Origin: Methanomassiliicoccales archaeon
GTDB lineage: Archaea > Thermoplasmatota > Thermoplasmata > Methanomassiliicoccales > UBA472
Reading direction: 5' to 3'
Assembly (NCBI GenBank): GCA_035527755.1
Contig: DATKZX010000002.1
Location: 1-64,000 of the forward strand
DNA length: 64,000 bases
A program made the translations under genes and the position numbers. Positions 17,190-25,880 of this stretch are shown here, piece after piece (position 1 is the stretch's first letter; each line of letters starts with the position of its first letter). The notes beneath the pieces are model-generated. The model saw only the letters and a program-made list of their open reading frames with translations. It was not told the DNA's origin and searched no databases.

Positions 17190-17659
17190 CCGGCAATGGT
17201 CAAGGAACAGGATACGACCGTTCCCTCGGTGCTTAACGAACGTAGGTCGGTGAAGAGGGAGAGCGACCCGTCGTCAAAGGGCGTACCGAAGATCAGGTCT
17301 TCACCCCCCACCGTCAATACCCACCAGGCTTTCATTCCCATGTTCTTGATCTCAAGCAGAGTGTCGTTGACCGCGCTTTCAATTATTTCCAAGGTGAATG
17401 AAGATGGGAAGGAAGCATCATGTGAGATCATGATCAGATACATTTCCAAGGATGTCTGTGACAATGCACTGCCATCGTTATAGGGTATTTCTCCGGCCAG
17501 CATGACAGAATGGAACGTTCTCGCCGTTTCGTTCGTTCGTTCCGATGAAACATCATTTCCAGGCATGAGAAGGAACGCGCTCAATACCGACAACACCACC
17601 AGGAACAACATCGCGTCCATCAGCACCGCCATCCCCCTCTGGTCCCTGGATATCACCAT
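17186..17659 (-). CDS. Pilin-like membrane protein (type IV pilus-type N-terminus)
   Basis: 157 residues beginning with a short basic leader and RDQRG before a long hydrophobic helix (MAVLMDAMLFLVVLSVLSAFLL), the form cleaved by archaeal prepilin peptidase PibD/EppA after Gly. The remainder is a soluble beta-rich head with no cysteines. Its start overlaps the end of the next upstream gene by 7 nt, so the two are co-translated. Together with the ATPase and TadC-like genes at 20.7-24.1 kb it suggests a surface filament, by inference. Confidence 0.6.
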   Translation of the reverse strand: MVISRDQRGMAVLMDAMLFLVVLSVLSAFLLMPGNDVSSERTNETARTFHSVMLAGEIPYNDGSALSQTSLEMYLIMISHDASFPSSFTLEIIESAVNDTLLEIKNMGMKAWWVLTVGGEDLIFGTPFDDGSLSLFTDLRSLSTEGTVVSCSLTIAG

Positions 17660-18090
17660 GACTGCACCTCCACCACACCCGACAAGGAATGACCGGCGAC
17701 CATCAATAATGCTGGGGAGCGTTGGGCCACAACATCCCGGTCGGAGGGGGGCTGGTGACCTAAGATCAATAAGGTATCATTAGCGCCCATGAGCCTATAG
17801 GTCAATAGAACGCCATGAACCCCATCGGGAAGGAGCATCTCATCGGCGGACTTGGCTTGTATATACCCCATATCAAGCCCCCGACCATCTTTCGGCCAAA
17901 GTTCTTGCATCTGTAGCGAATCGAGAAGTTCCGATCTATCGATCTGATCGTCAAGGAAATTCACTGACCCGGCCGAGAGCATCACCAGGAACACGGATGA
18001 TGCCGTGATGACCACCATGACCCCCAGTATCGACTCTAGGAAACCGCCTACACCCTCGGTCCCCATGCACCTCCCCTTTCTTGCTCGCAC
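17653..18090 (-). CDS. Second pilin-like / secretion-associated membrane protein
   Basis: A 145-residue protein with one N-terminal membrane helix (VGGFLESILGVMVVITASSVFLVML) and a soluble C-terminal domain. An internal ATG at 18066 would start it just before the TEGVGG cleavage-like site and is as likely as 18090. It is the first gene of a two-gene unit with the next pilin-like protein. Similar small proteins accompany GspE/TadC genes in other archaea; no precise family is claimed. Confidence 0.55.
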   Translation of the reverse strand: MRARKGRCMGTEGVGGFLESILGVMVVITASSVFLVMLSAGSVNFLDDQIDRSELLDSLQMQELWPKDGRGLDMGYIQAKSADEMLLPDGVHGVLLTYRLMGANDTLLILGHQPPSDRDVVAQRSPALLMVAGHSLSGVVEVQSW

Positions 18091-18143
18091 GAATCTTGTC
18101 AGAGCGGGTGAGGGTCTATAATCGTGTGATAACTGTAACTTAC

Positions 18144-20069
18144 CTAGAAGACCCCTTTGCGATAATGGCCTAGGCTACTGCGTCCGCATTTGCGCCGCAT
18201 CTCTTCCATCACCTCAATGTCAATCTCCCTGAAGCTCTTGGCGACGAACGCCGCCAGATCGGGATGTCTGCGACGCACGTCGATGCCCAATGAATCGACC
18301 CCCATGGCATTGAGCTCTGGCACCTTGTCCAGCAGCAGAAGGTCGGTGCTGTGCAGGATATGCACGAAACCTTCCTGGTCCCGATGAACGGGATAACGTA
18401 CGCCCCTTTCGTCCGTCAAAGTCCCCTCGTCCAAGGTCGGGTCGCGGCTCAGCATCAGTTCCACTCGCCCGAACACCATCACCTCCGCCCTCTGATCTGA
18501 GCGGGCCAATAGCTGGAATATCTCCTCCTGGTTGAGTTCCGGAGACAGTGTCCATTGATGCATATTTGGGACAGTGAAGCTGTTGAAGACGTTCATATGA
18601 TAGGAACCGTAACATCGTAGGTGGCGGTGCCTATGGAACTGGTCAACGGTGTTCACCATTACTGAACCGGCGTTCACCGGTCGGTCGTTCCAGGACAAGC
18701 GGGGAAGCATGAGGACGAACTCCTTCCCTTCGTCCTGACATAGGACCTCGGCCTCTTCCGCCTGCTTGTTACCGTCGTAATATATTCGATCGGCGTAAGG
18801 AAGAACTGCCCTAAGGACCGCCATACTGGAAACATAGAATGAAAGTTCGCTCGATACCTCCTTCCGGCGGAGCCGTTTGGAGGGGATCTCGACCGTCATC
18901 CTTTCCGCCGGCGCTTCCTTGAACTTGTGCCTATTGATGAGATCATCAAAACCTGAGAACTCGCGGTCCTTGGTCTTGTAGACACGATATTCACCATCCC
19001 TCATCCCGAAGGGCGGGGAGGCGATGACATCGGACCCAACAAGGTCGGATGGTCGAAGATCGAAGCCGCCGACCTTTTCGTCGCCGAGGTATAGGCTGAT
19101 GCCATCACCGGCTTCCAGCATGCCCTTCGCCATCCGGACCTTTCCGCCACTCACTGACGCCAGCCCGATAGGTCTCCCCCTCGACTCCGGGAAAGCGGTC
19201 TGCATCACATCCTTATCGAGAAGATAACCGCCGGCGAATCCCCGGTTGAAGACCACCTCCAGTAATTCCTTCTCTCTCTCGGTGAGCAATGGTCTCTCTC
19301 CAGACCTGGCCCGTCGGATGACCTGGGAGTATATCTTGGATGTCAGGTACACGTACATGGGTGAACGCATTCGGCCCTCGATCTTCAGAGAGCATACGCC
19401 GGCCCGCATTAGATCCGGTACGGCCTCCACGCCGAAGGTGTCCGCCGTACTGAGCAGATACCCTTCCCGCCGGGGCATGGAGTACCGCTTCCGACAGGGT
19501 TGGGCGCAAGCTCCCCTATTCCCGGAACGACCGCCCAGGAAGCTGGAAAAAAGGCATTGCCCGGAGAAGCAGTAACAGAGAGCTCCATGAATGAACACCT
19601 CGACGCCGATCGGAGAACTCTCGGCCAGGGCCTGCACTTGTTCCCGGTCCAGCTCTCTTGCAAGGATGATCCTCTCGAGACCCTGTTCTTTGGCCCATTG
19701 CGCTCCATCGAGACTATGAATACCCATCTGGGTGGAGGCATGCACCGGTATCGATAAACGATCCTTTATCAGGGACATTAGGCCGCGGTCTTGCACGATG
19801 ACGGCGTCAGCTTCCAGTCGGTCAAGCATCTCCACAAAGGAGAACGCTTCGGCCAGTTCCGTCTCCTTAATGAGGGTGTTGACGGTAACATACGTTCTCA
19901 TTCCGTGATCGTGCGTGAGCTTTATGGCGCCGGCCAATTGACGATCGTCGAAGTTGCTGGCGAACCTACGGGCCCCGAAGTCCTTCCCACCCAGGTATAC
20001 CGCGTCCGCTCCACCGGCGATGGCGGCCTTCAGCGCTTCCTGCGATCCCACCGGGGCGAGGAGTTCCAT
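18144..20069 (-). CDS. U32 family peptidase-like protein
   Basis: A 641-residue member of the U32/YhbU group (COG0826). N-terminal TIM-barrel signature: MELLAPVGSQEALKAAIAGGADAVYLGG; then VHASTQMGIHS, the HGALCYCFSGQCLFSSFLGGRSGNRGACAQPCR cysteine region (positions about 160-190; four cysteines, a probable Fe-S site), and SLKIEGRMR. The long C-terminus corresponds to the extra domain of the larger members. Bacterial relatives work in RNA hydroxylation (RlhA, TrhP) and ubiquinone hydroxylation (UbiU/V) rather than proteolysis, so an RNA or cofactor hydroxylase role is possible. Confidence 0.9.
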   Translation of the reverse strand: MELLAPVGSQEALKAAIAGGADAVYLGGKDFGARRFASNFDDRQLAGAIKLTHDHGMRTYVTVNTLIKETELAEAFSFVEMLDRLEADAVIVQDRGLMSLIKDRLSIPVHASTQMGIHSLDGAQWAKEQGLERIILARELDREQVQALAESSPIGVEVFIHGALCYCFSGQCLFSSFLGGRSGNRGACAQPCRKRYSMPRREGYLLSTADTFGVEAVPDLMRAGVCSLKIEGRMRSPMYVYLTSKIYSQVIRRARSGERPLLTEREKELLEVVFNRGFAGGYLLDKDVMQTAFPESRGRPIGLASVSGGKVRMAKGMLEAGDGISLYLGDEKVGGFDLRPSDLVGSDVIASPPFGMRDGEYRVYKTKDREFSGFDDLINRHKFKEAPAERMTVEIPSKRLRRKEVSSELSFYVSSMAVLRAVLPYADRIYYDGNKQAEEAEVLCQDEGKEFVLMLPRLSWNDRPVNAGSVMVNTVDQFHRHRHLRCYGSYHMNVFNSFTVPNMHQWTLSPELNQEEIFQLLARSDQRAEVMVFGRVELMLSRDPTLDEGTLTDERGVRYPVHRDQEGFVHILHSTDLLLLDKVPELNAMGVDSLGIDVRRRHPDLAAFVAKSFREIDIEVMEEMRRKCGRSSLGHYRKGVF

Positions 20070-20172
20070 ATCACGGAATCGACTGCTCGCATATTAATCC
20101 CCCTGGCGACGTAGCCTACGATTAACCGTCAACCAAAATACCTTCACTGGCGGTGCTCCCACCGGGAAGAAC

Positions 20173-20718
20173 ATGGCGAAGGTAGTGAAGATTCCAAGGA
20201 CCAGGGCGATCGAAGGTCCCATCCCCTCATCTAAAATGAACTGCGAGTTCGTCTTGGACGGAAAGGACCTGTGTTTTGATTGCCTCGGTTGCCCAGTTTC
20301 GCATGATGCTCCTACTGAGAAGTGCCTACCAGCTTTCAGATATGCACTGGAGAAGAACCCCGGGACCAGGAGCTTCCTGTTGCGGGGCGAGAATCATGTT
20401 TGGTTACGCGAGAAAGGATTGGATTCATTGAGGTCATTGATCTCGGTCGAGAAGGCCTGGGAGACCTTTCGTATCACCATCCGCTCGCTTCCTTGCCGCC
20501 GTCCATTGTCAACGGAGCGTGTCTTGAGATATCTGGATAAGGCCATGGAAGGAAGGACCGAACTTTTCTGTCTTGGAGAGGGAGCCGTGTGCAAGGAGTG
20601 TTTGAAGATGCAAGAAGAGGCGTTGATCCACCTACATGCCGATCGACGTAGGGGACGGAAGCTCCTGGCCGCGGATAGGTTCCGGATCACCGAGGTCCCT
20701 GGGAGGTGTGAACGTTGA
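20173..20718 (+). CDS. Cysteine-containing protein in the pilus ATPase operon
   Basis: 181 residues, no known family. Seen: a CFDCLGC motif near residues 37-43 with a further Cys in EKCL, and a second pair CKECLK near 142; these could bind zinc or an Fe-S cluster. No membrane segment. Its stop overlaps the TTG start of the ATPase gene by 4 nt, so it is translationally coupled to the secretion machinery and probably works with it. Confidence 0.6.
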   Translation: MAKVVKIPRTRAIEGPIPSSKMNCEFVLDGKDLCFDCLGCPVSHDAPTEKCLPAFRYALEKNPGTRSFLLRGENHVWLREKGLDSLRSLISVEKAWETFRITIRSLPCRRPLSTERVLRYLDKAMEGRTELFCLGEGAVCKECLKMQEEALIHLHADRRRGRKLLAADRFRITEVPGRCER

Positions 20719-22340
20719 CCTCCGATCCCCTGGCGATAAGGTTGCAGGATGCCCTTCCGTGGTTACGGCGTGACAGATTGATAAGACCGCCCTTCTCCGG
20801 ATACTGGATTGAGAGGGAGGCCCCTCGTGGTTGGAATGCGGTGGATGAGACCGAGGTATTGGGCGGGCGCATCGATCTCATGACCGATGCTTCCGGTCTG
20901 CGTCACCGATACTGCCTGTTCCCCTGGGAGCATTTGGTGAGCGTCGAAATGCAGAGGAAGATAGCTGACTCCATTCTGAAGGTCAGGTCGTTCCCTCCGA
21001 AAGATTTCCGAGGAGGAGACATGGAGCTGAAGGCCCATGTGCAATCGGTGGTCCAGACCGTGGACCTCGAACCAGACCAGCAGGAGGAGTTCTTGGATGC
21101 TGTGGAACGCAACACCTTGGGTTTGGGCGTCCTTGATGTTCTGCTTCGGGACCCTAGGGTGGAGGACATTTACGTTGACGCGCCGTGCCAGCAGACGCGT
21201 GTGTATTTGACATTGAACCAAGCTGGACCGGGGCACGTGTTCGGGCGTTGCGAGACCAATTTGATCGTGTCGGAGAATGAGATGACCGGACTGGTCAGTC
21301 GCCTGAAGTACCGTTCGGGAAGACCTTTCTCCCGCTCCAACCCCATACTGGAAACGGAGCTGGGCGAAAACCAGGTCAGGGCCACGGCCCTTCGCCCTCC
21401 CCTCAGCCCTGACGGACTGGCCTTGGCGCTACGCAGGCGATCGGACAAACCTTGGACGCTCCTCCGCCTGGCGAGCTGCGGTGCCATGGACGAGGTCGTG
21501 GCCGGATTGCTTTCCTTCCTAGTGGATGGACGAGCATCGATCCTGGTATGCGGGGCCAGGGGATCTGGAAAATCCTCCTTGCTGTCATCCCTGCTCTTCG
21601 AATTTCCGGTGGACCAGCGCATCCTGGTAATTGAGGACACTCGGGAAGTGCCGGTCCGTTCATTGCAGGCCTTGGGCTTCAAGGCCCAGTCGATTTTAGT
21701 GGAACCAGCCAAGGACCAGGACCGGACCGAGGCTGCGGAAGAGGCATTACGCGTTTCATTGCGCTTGGGCGAATCGGCCATAGTGGTCGGCGAGGTCCGT
21801 GGGCGAGAGGCCATGACCTTATACGAAAGCATGCGGACCGGAAAGGCTGGCTCGTCAGTACTGGGCACCATCCACGGCGATGGAGCGCAGGAGGTGCACG
21901 ATCGAGTGGTCAACGAACTTGGAATACCGGAAGCCTCCTTCGCTTCGACCGATGTCATCATCACCATGGGTCTGATACGCCCGGGCGGAGGACTGGGCCA
22001 GGTACGGCGAGTGACCGAGGTGGCCGAAGTGGTCAGAACGGACGAAGGCCTGGATTTCCTACCTATGCTGACCTACGACGGCGGATACCATCTATGCGAC
22101 AGGGTGATCCCCCTCGTCAAGCGGATCTCTTCCGGATGGGGCATGAGCTATGAAGAGGGTATGCAGAACTTGCGGACGCGCGTGGAACTTCGCCGGTTGC
22201 TGCTTCAGTTCGCTAGCGATGACCCCACCTACCTCTCCCCATCGAGCGTGATGTCGGCCAACGAGTTCCTTTGGCAACATCGAGATCATGAAACCATGGA
22301 CCTGCCCGCGGCCTTCGCCTCTTTCCTCAGAGAGAGGTGA
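20715..22340 (+). CDS. Type II/IV secretion ATPase (GspE/TadA, archaeal PilB/FlaI-like)
   Basis: Hexameric ATPase that powers assembly of archaeal type IV pili. The 541-residue protein has an N-terminal domain, the family segment LGVLDVLLRDPRVEDIYVDAP near 137-157, Walker A GARGSGKS at 280-287, an Asp box (LVIEDTREVP), Walker B with VVGEVRG and the His box (LGTIHGDGAQEVHDRVV). It starts at TTG overlapping the previous stop and is followed 4 nt later by a TadC-like membrane protein, the classic pair. Confidence 0.93.
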   Translation: MTSDPLAIRLQDALPWLRRDRLIRPPFSGYWIEREAPRGWNAVDETEVLGGRIDLMTDASGLRHRYCLFPWEHLVSVEMQRKIADSILKVRSFPPKDFRGGDMELKAHVQSVVQTVDLEPDQQEEFLDAVERNTLGLGVLDVLLRDPRVEDIYVDAPCQQTRVYLTLNQAGPGHVFGRCETNLIVSENEMTGLVSRLKYRSGRPFSRSNPILETELGENQVRATALRPPLSPDGLALALRRRSDKPWTLLRLASCGAMDEVVAGLLSFLVDGRASILVCGARGSGKSSLLSSLLFEFPVDQRILVIEDTREVPVRSLQALGFKAQSILVEPAKDQDRTEAAEEALRVSLRLGESAIVVGEVRGREAMTLYESMRTGKAGSSVLGTIHGDGAQEVHDRVVNELGIPEASFASTDVIITMGLIRPGGGLGQVRRVTEVAEVVRTDEGLDFLPMLTYDGGYHLCDRVIPLVKRISSGWGMSYEEGMQNLRTRVELRRLLLQFASDDPTYLSPSSVMSANEFLWQHRDHETMDLPAAFASFLRER

Positions 22341-22344
22341 GAAC

Positions 22345-24057
22345 GTGTCCGAACCATGGTTCCGACTACCATCCATTTCCCATACCGTTCCTGACGTGTT
22401 CCGAAGGATGTATCCAGTGAAGGTAAGCCCGGGAACGTTGGACCTCATTCGTCGTGAAGGCTATAGATTGGATGATTACGTCCTGCGAACCTTCAACCTC
22501 ATGTTGTGGTGCCTGGGGACCATGATACCTTTAGGAATGCTGATGGTGGTGGTCCTCCCTTACCCCTTTAGCCTCGTGGCCATCAGCCCGATGATACTGC
22601 CTTTCATTTTCCCGGCCTACAGGCTTTCATTGCCTGGACGACATTATCTTACCGAACAACGCACTTTTCTGTTGGATTCACCGGCGGTCATCGGGGCCAT
22701 GACCATGAGCATGAATCGCTCCCCCTCGCTGGAAAGAGCTTTGGAGGTGGGGTCACGCAGTGGCTCCGGAGCCCTGCAGGCGTCATTGGCGCGAATGGTA
22801 TGGAAGGCGTTGACCGGAGAGGTGCAGGACCTGAGGCGGGGTCTGTCCGCCTGGACCGCGACCTTGGATGGAGTGAACGAAGGATTGCGCCGGTCCCTGC
22901 ATCTGATATTGGCGGCGGAGGATGAATCGGCCGAGGAAGGTAGGGACCGCCTCTTGGACCAAGCGAACTCTTTGGTCCTCGATAATCTGCGAGAGGCTTG
23001 CGAACGATACGTGGGGTCGCTCTCCTTCCCGGTGATGCTGGTGTTCGCCTTCGGAGTATTGGCACCGGTGATGCTTTTCTCCCTCATCCCCATGATCGGC
23101 CTGGGATCCAGCCTTCCTACGGACGGAGGGGTTATGAACACAATATCACTGGCCATTGTGCTTCTTGTCCTGGTGCCGACGGTGACCCTGCTTTATGTGA
23201 GAGCCATGCTAGGGCGCAACCCGCTCAGTCGAAATGAAAATGGTATGTTCACCGTACGTAGGAGGACGGTGGCGATGGCCCTGGTCGCCGTATCTGTTGC
23301 CACCACCGGTATCGTGGCCTTCGGCTCCATAACAGCATCCATACTGGTGGGGCTGTGTATTGCATTGTTCGCTCTGTATTCGAACGGGGGAGGAAAGAAT
23401 GAAAAGGCGGACAAGGGACACACCCGATCGTTCATCGACGGGCTTTACCGTCTGGGGAACGCCATGATGGGCGGGCAGGACCTGGAAGCCTCTTTTCACG
23501 ATGTGGTGCTGATGGAAGAAGGTGCGTTCTCCGAATGGGGTCTGAGGATGCTGCATGCCACCCGTACCGGGAGGATCTCACTGATACAGTCGTTGAAGGA
23601 TGACAGATATCTCCGGGAAAGGAGCCCGGAACTGCACCAGAGCTACTTGACGGTCATGGAATGCGCCAAGGAGGACCACCAAGGGGCGGGGAAAGTAGCC
23701 ATAAACCTGGCCCAATGCCAGAATGATATGGACAGGACCAAGAGGCACATACGGGAGAATCTACGCTCGGTCGTAGAGATGATGAACTCCACAAGCCTGT
23801 TCTTCGCCCCGGCCATCATAGGGCTCACCAGTGGCATAATGGGGATGATGGGTGGAGAGAAGGAATGCATCATGGCCGTGGCCTCCATATATGTGGTGCA
23901 GCTGGCGTTGTTAGTGAACTATTTCACTAGCAACTTGGATGGCTATGATGGTAGAGGAGAATGTCTTCGAACCTATGCGGTCAGAGGATATGTGGCCTTA
24001 CTGATGTTTCTTACAGCTTCACTATGCGGTCAGACCTTTCTGTTCCACCTTCTCTGA
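22345..24057 (+). CDS. TadC/GspF-like pilus assembly membrane protein
   Basis: Platform protein of the archaeal pilus system, two GspF domains in 570 residues. Membrane helices appear near 45-85, 230-290 and 310-345, and again at the C-terminus. GspF-type helix bundles are ALEVGSRSGSGALQASLARM and its second copy RMLHATRTGRISLIQSL...VMECAKEDHQGAGKVAINLA. The frame is open from an ATG at 22288, but the GTG at 22345 directly follows GAGAGGTGAG and the previous stop, so it is preferred. Its 3' end overlaps the convergent FmdE-like gene by 47 nt. Confidence 0.9.
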   Translation: MSEPWFRLPSISHTVPDVFRRMYPVKVSPGTLDLIRREGYRLDDYVLRTFNLMLWCLGTMIPLGMLMVVVLPYPFSLVAISPMILPFIFPAYRLSLPGRHYLTEQRTFLLDSPAVIGAMTMSMNRSPSLERALEVGSRSGSGALQASLARMVWKALTGEVQDLRRGLSAWTATLDGVNEGLRRSLHLILAAEDESAEEGRDRLLDQANSLVLDNLREACERYVGSLSFPVMLVFAFGVLAPVMLFSLIPMIGLGSSLPTDGGVMNTISLAIVLLVLVPTVTLLYVRAMLGRNPLSRNENGMFTVRRRTVAMALVAVSVATTGIVAFGSITASILVGLCIALFALYSNGGGKNEKADKGHTRSFIDGLYRLGNAMMGGQDLEASFHDVVLMEEGAFSEWGLRMLHATRTGRISLIQSLKDDRYLRERSPELHQSYLTVMECAKEDHQGAGKVAINLAQCQNDMDRTKRHIRENLRSVVEMMNSTSLFFAPAIIGLTSGIMGMMGGEKECIMAVASIYVVQLALLVNYFTSNLDGYDGRGECLRTYAVRGYVALLMFLTASLCGQTFLFHLL

Positions 24058-24445
24058 CTATGAGGAGCTCCAGGTCGCTGAGGTCATTCAGTTCCAGGGA
24101 CAGTTTCTCTCCGGCCTCGTAGCCGTTGGTCATATCGATCCTCTTTTGCACGGTATCCAAAGGGGAGATCTCCATGGACCTTAGACCATCATAGAAACGT
24201 ACAACTGGCCTACCTCCTTCCTTCACCCCAAGATTGCCCTTTCCCAAAGTGCACCGGGAAGAGAACTGCACACCGTCGATGAGGCAGGAGACCGGAGGTT
24301 CGGTGCCAGTGAAGAACGTGGCGAAGAACTTGCCTGGGAAGTACGAACGAGCGATCTTCCCCATTCTGTAGCCCAGCAGAACATAGGGACCTAGGTGTCC
24401 GTGAAAATCGGCGAGCCTCTTCAGTTCTTCGGGCATTTTGACCAT
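24011..24445 (-). CDS. FmdE-domain protein
   Basis: A 144-residue protein of the FmdE family (named after a gene linked to molybdenum formylmethanofuran dehydrogenase). The hallmark FHGHLGPYVLLGYRMGKIA starts at about residue 12, and a lone Cys in VSCLIDGVQFSSRCTLGKGNLG matches the family core. The usual C-terminal zinc ribbon is missing. The frame is open upstream to 24676, but a TATA box at 24463-24474 places the transcript start almost on the ATG at 24445, pointing to a leaderless mRNA. No fmd/fwd genes are nearby; its role is unknown. Confidence 0.82.
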   Translation of the reverse strand: MVKMPEELKRLADFHGHLGPYVLLGYRMGKIARSYFPGKFFATFFTGTEPPVSCLIDGVQFSSRCTLGKGNLGVKEGGRPVVRFYDGLRSMEISPLDTVQKRIDMTNGYEAGEKLSLELNDLSDLELLIVREGGTERSDRIVKL

Positions 24446-24462
24446 GTCAACACTGAATCGTT

Positions 24463-24474
24463 CGAAATATAAAG
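24463..24474 (-). promoter_or_regulatory. TATA box of the FmdE-like gene
   Basis: Minus-strand CTTTATATTTCG centred about 24 nt upstream of ATG 24445. The spacing argues for leaderless transcription and decides the start codon against the longer open frame. Confidence 0.5.
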
Positions 24475-24533
24475 TTCTTATTTCATAATTTCGGATAAGG
24501 ATTAAGAAGGACCGGTACAGTAGCGGCAATACC

Positions 24534-25082
24534 ATGAGGCCAATGTCCGCGGAGCGGCTGATGACCTTGCTGTTGGTCGTTATGGCCATCTCCTTGACCA
24601 GCGTCGTCGTTTCCCCTCTGACCTTACCAGAAAGCTCGGTTCCCGACCTCGGCGGGAGCATAGGAGTGGTGGACAATTGGAAGGAATTGCAGACCGTACC
24701 AATGCCGCAGCGCTTAGTTTATCTGATAGGGGATGTGAACTGTCATCAACAGCTCTCCAGATCCTACGTGCTGAACGACAATCAGATGCCAGTATGCGCT
24801 CGGGACCTGGGAATATTGATAGGATTGATGACCGGCGTGAGCATATATCTGGGTGTGCGACGCAAGGTCTCATGGACCATACTGGCGCTATTTTTAGTGC
24901 CCATGGCATTGGATGGCGGATTGCAGGCCATAAGCGATTACGAGTCCAGCAATCCTTTGCGCACCCTCACCGGAGCCTTGGCCGGTTTTGCGTTGGGTTG
25001 GGGAGCGAGTATATTGATCGACCACTATTATAGGGACGAAAATGTTCCCGAGAGGTCATCGGAAGGGTCGAGCCAGAAGTAA
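24534..25082 (+). CDS. DUF2085 membrane protein
   Basis: Predicted integral membrane protein of 182 residues. The DUF2085 signature is visible: NCHQQLSRSYVLNDNQMPVCARDLGILIGLM, with CHQ, RS and PVCARD in order. Hydrophobic segments lie near 8-25, 92-108, 115-133 and 144-160. The conserved Cys residues suggest a redox or metal site but no function is known. Divergent from the FmdE-like gene. Confidence 0.85.
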   Translation: MRPMSAERLMTLLLVVMAISLTSVVVSPLTLPESSVPDLGGSIGVVDNWKELQTVPMPQRLVYLIGDVNCHQQLSRSYVLNDNQMPVCARDLGILIGLMTGVSIYLGVRRKVSWTILALFLVPMALDGGLQAISDYESSNPLRTLTGALAGFALGWGASILIDHYYRDENVPERSSEGSSQK

Positions 25083-25180
25083 GCTTTGATACCTCCGAAT
25101 ATTGGGAAAATCCTTATATATAATCGTGTCAATTGAGCACAAGTTATTCCATATCATTCACTTTTACCGTTTTGGAGGAT

Positions 25181-25840
25181 ATGATTCGTATGGAGAATAT
25201 GAAGACTGGCACTACCACATTAGGTATAGTCAACGCAGACGGCGTAGTCATGGCGTCCGAGCATCGGGCTACCATGGGTAACATTATCGCTCACAAAGAG
25301 GTCCAAAAGGTATTCAAGATCGATACCAATCTGGGCATGACCACCGCTGGACTGGTTGGAGACGCCCAGGTCATGGCACGATACCTGAGGGCAGAGGTGG
25401 AGCTTTACAAGTTGAAGAGGACCACCTCCATGAGCGTGAAGGCCGCGGCCACATTGACCTCTAACATTCTGAGAAGGGGCGGTGGCGCATACGGTTATTA
25501 CTACGTGGGTCTGATCGTGGGCGGTTACGACCGAGAAGGAGGACACGTCTATTCCCTGGATGCGGCGGGCGGTTCGATACCTGATCATTATGTCAGCGTC
25601 GGTTCCGGTTCCCTATTCGCCTATGGTGTCCTTGAGGACCATTACAAGAAGGATATCACCCTGGACGAGGCCATCAACCTAGCGATACGAGCCCTGAACG
25701 CGGCTATGAAGAGGGACTCTGCCAGCGGCGACGGTGTTGATATCATTACCATCACCAAGGACGGATACGTCGCGGTGTCTCAGGAAGAGATCTCCAAGAG
25801 GGCTTCGCGTATGGGGATCAACATCCCCCACCCCAACTAA
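25181..25840 (+). CDS. psmB: Proteasome beta subunit
   Basis: Catalytic subunit of the archaeal 20S proteasome, an N-terminal threonine protease. The mature protein begins at [21 protein letters not shown] after a short propeptide ending MKTG; the catalytic Thr1, D17 and K33-type residues ([10 protein letters not shown]) are in place, and the GSGS segment ([14 protein letters not shown]) is typical. Two starts compete: ATG 25181, only 2 nt after the GGAGG at 25174-25178, and ATG 25190, 11 nt after it; the frame is even open to a TTG at 25133. A strong TATA (CTTATATATAAT) lies near 25117. The alpha subunit is not in the window. Confidence 0.96.
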   Translation: MIRMENMKTGTTTLGIVNADGVVMASEHRATMGNIIAHKEVQKVFKIDTNLGMTTAGLVGDAQVMARYLRAEVELYKLKRTTSMSVKAAATLTSNILRRGGGAYGYYYVGLIVGGYDREGGHVYSLDAAGGSIPDHYVSVGSGSLFAYGVLEDHYKKDITLDEAINLAIRALNAAMKRDSASGDGVDIITITKDGYVAVSQEEISKRASRMGINIPHPN

Positions 25841-25880
25841 ACCCCTTTCTTAACACATTTTCTGTTATACATTTCGTAAA

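Noticed and set aside
24446-24676. N-terminal extension of the FmdE-like protein
   Set aside because: It would cover the TATA box and the start of the divergent DUF2085 gene, and has no family similarity.
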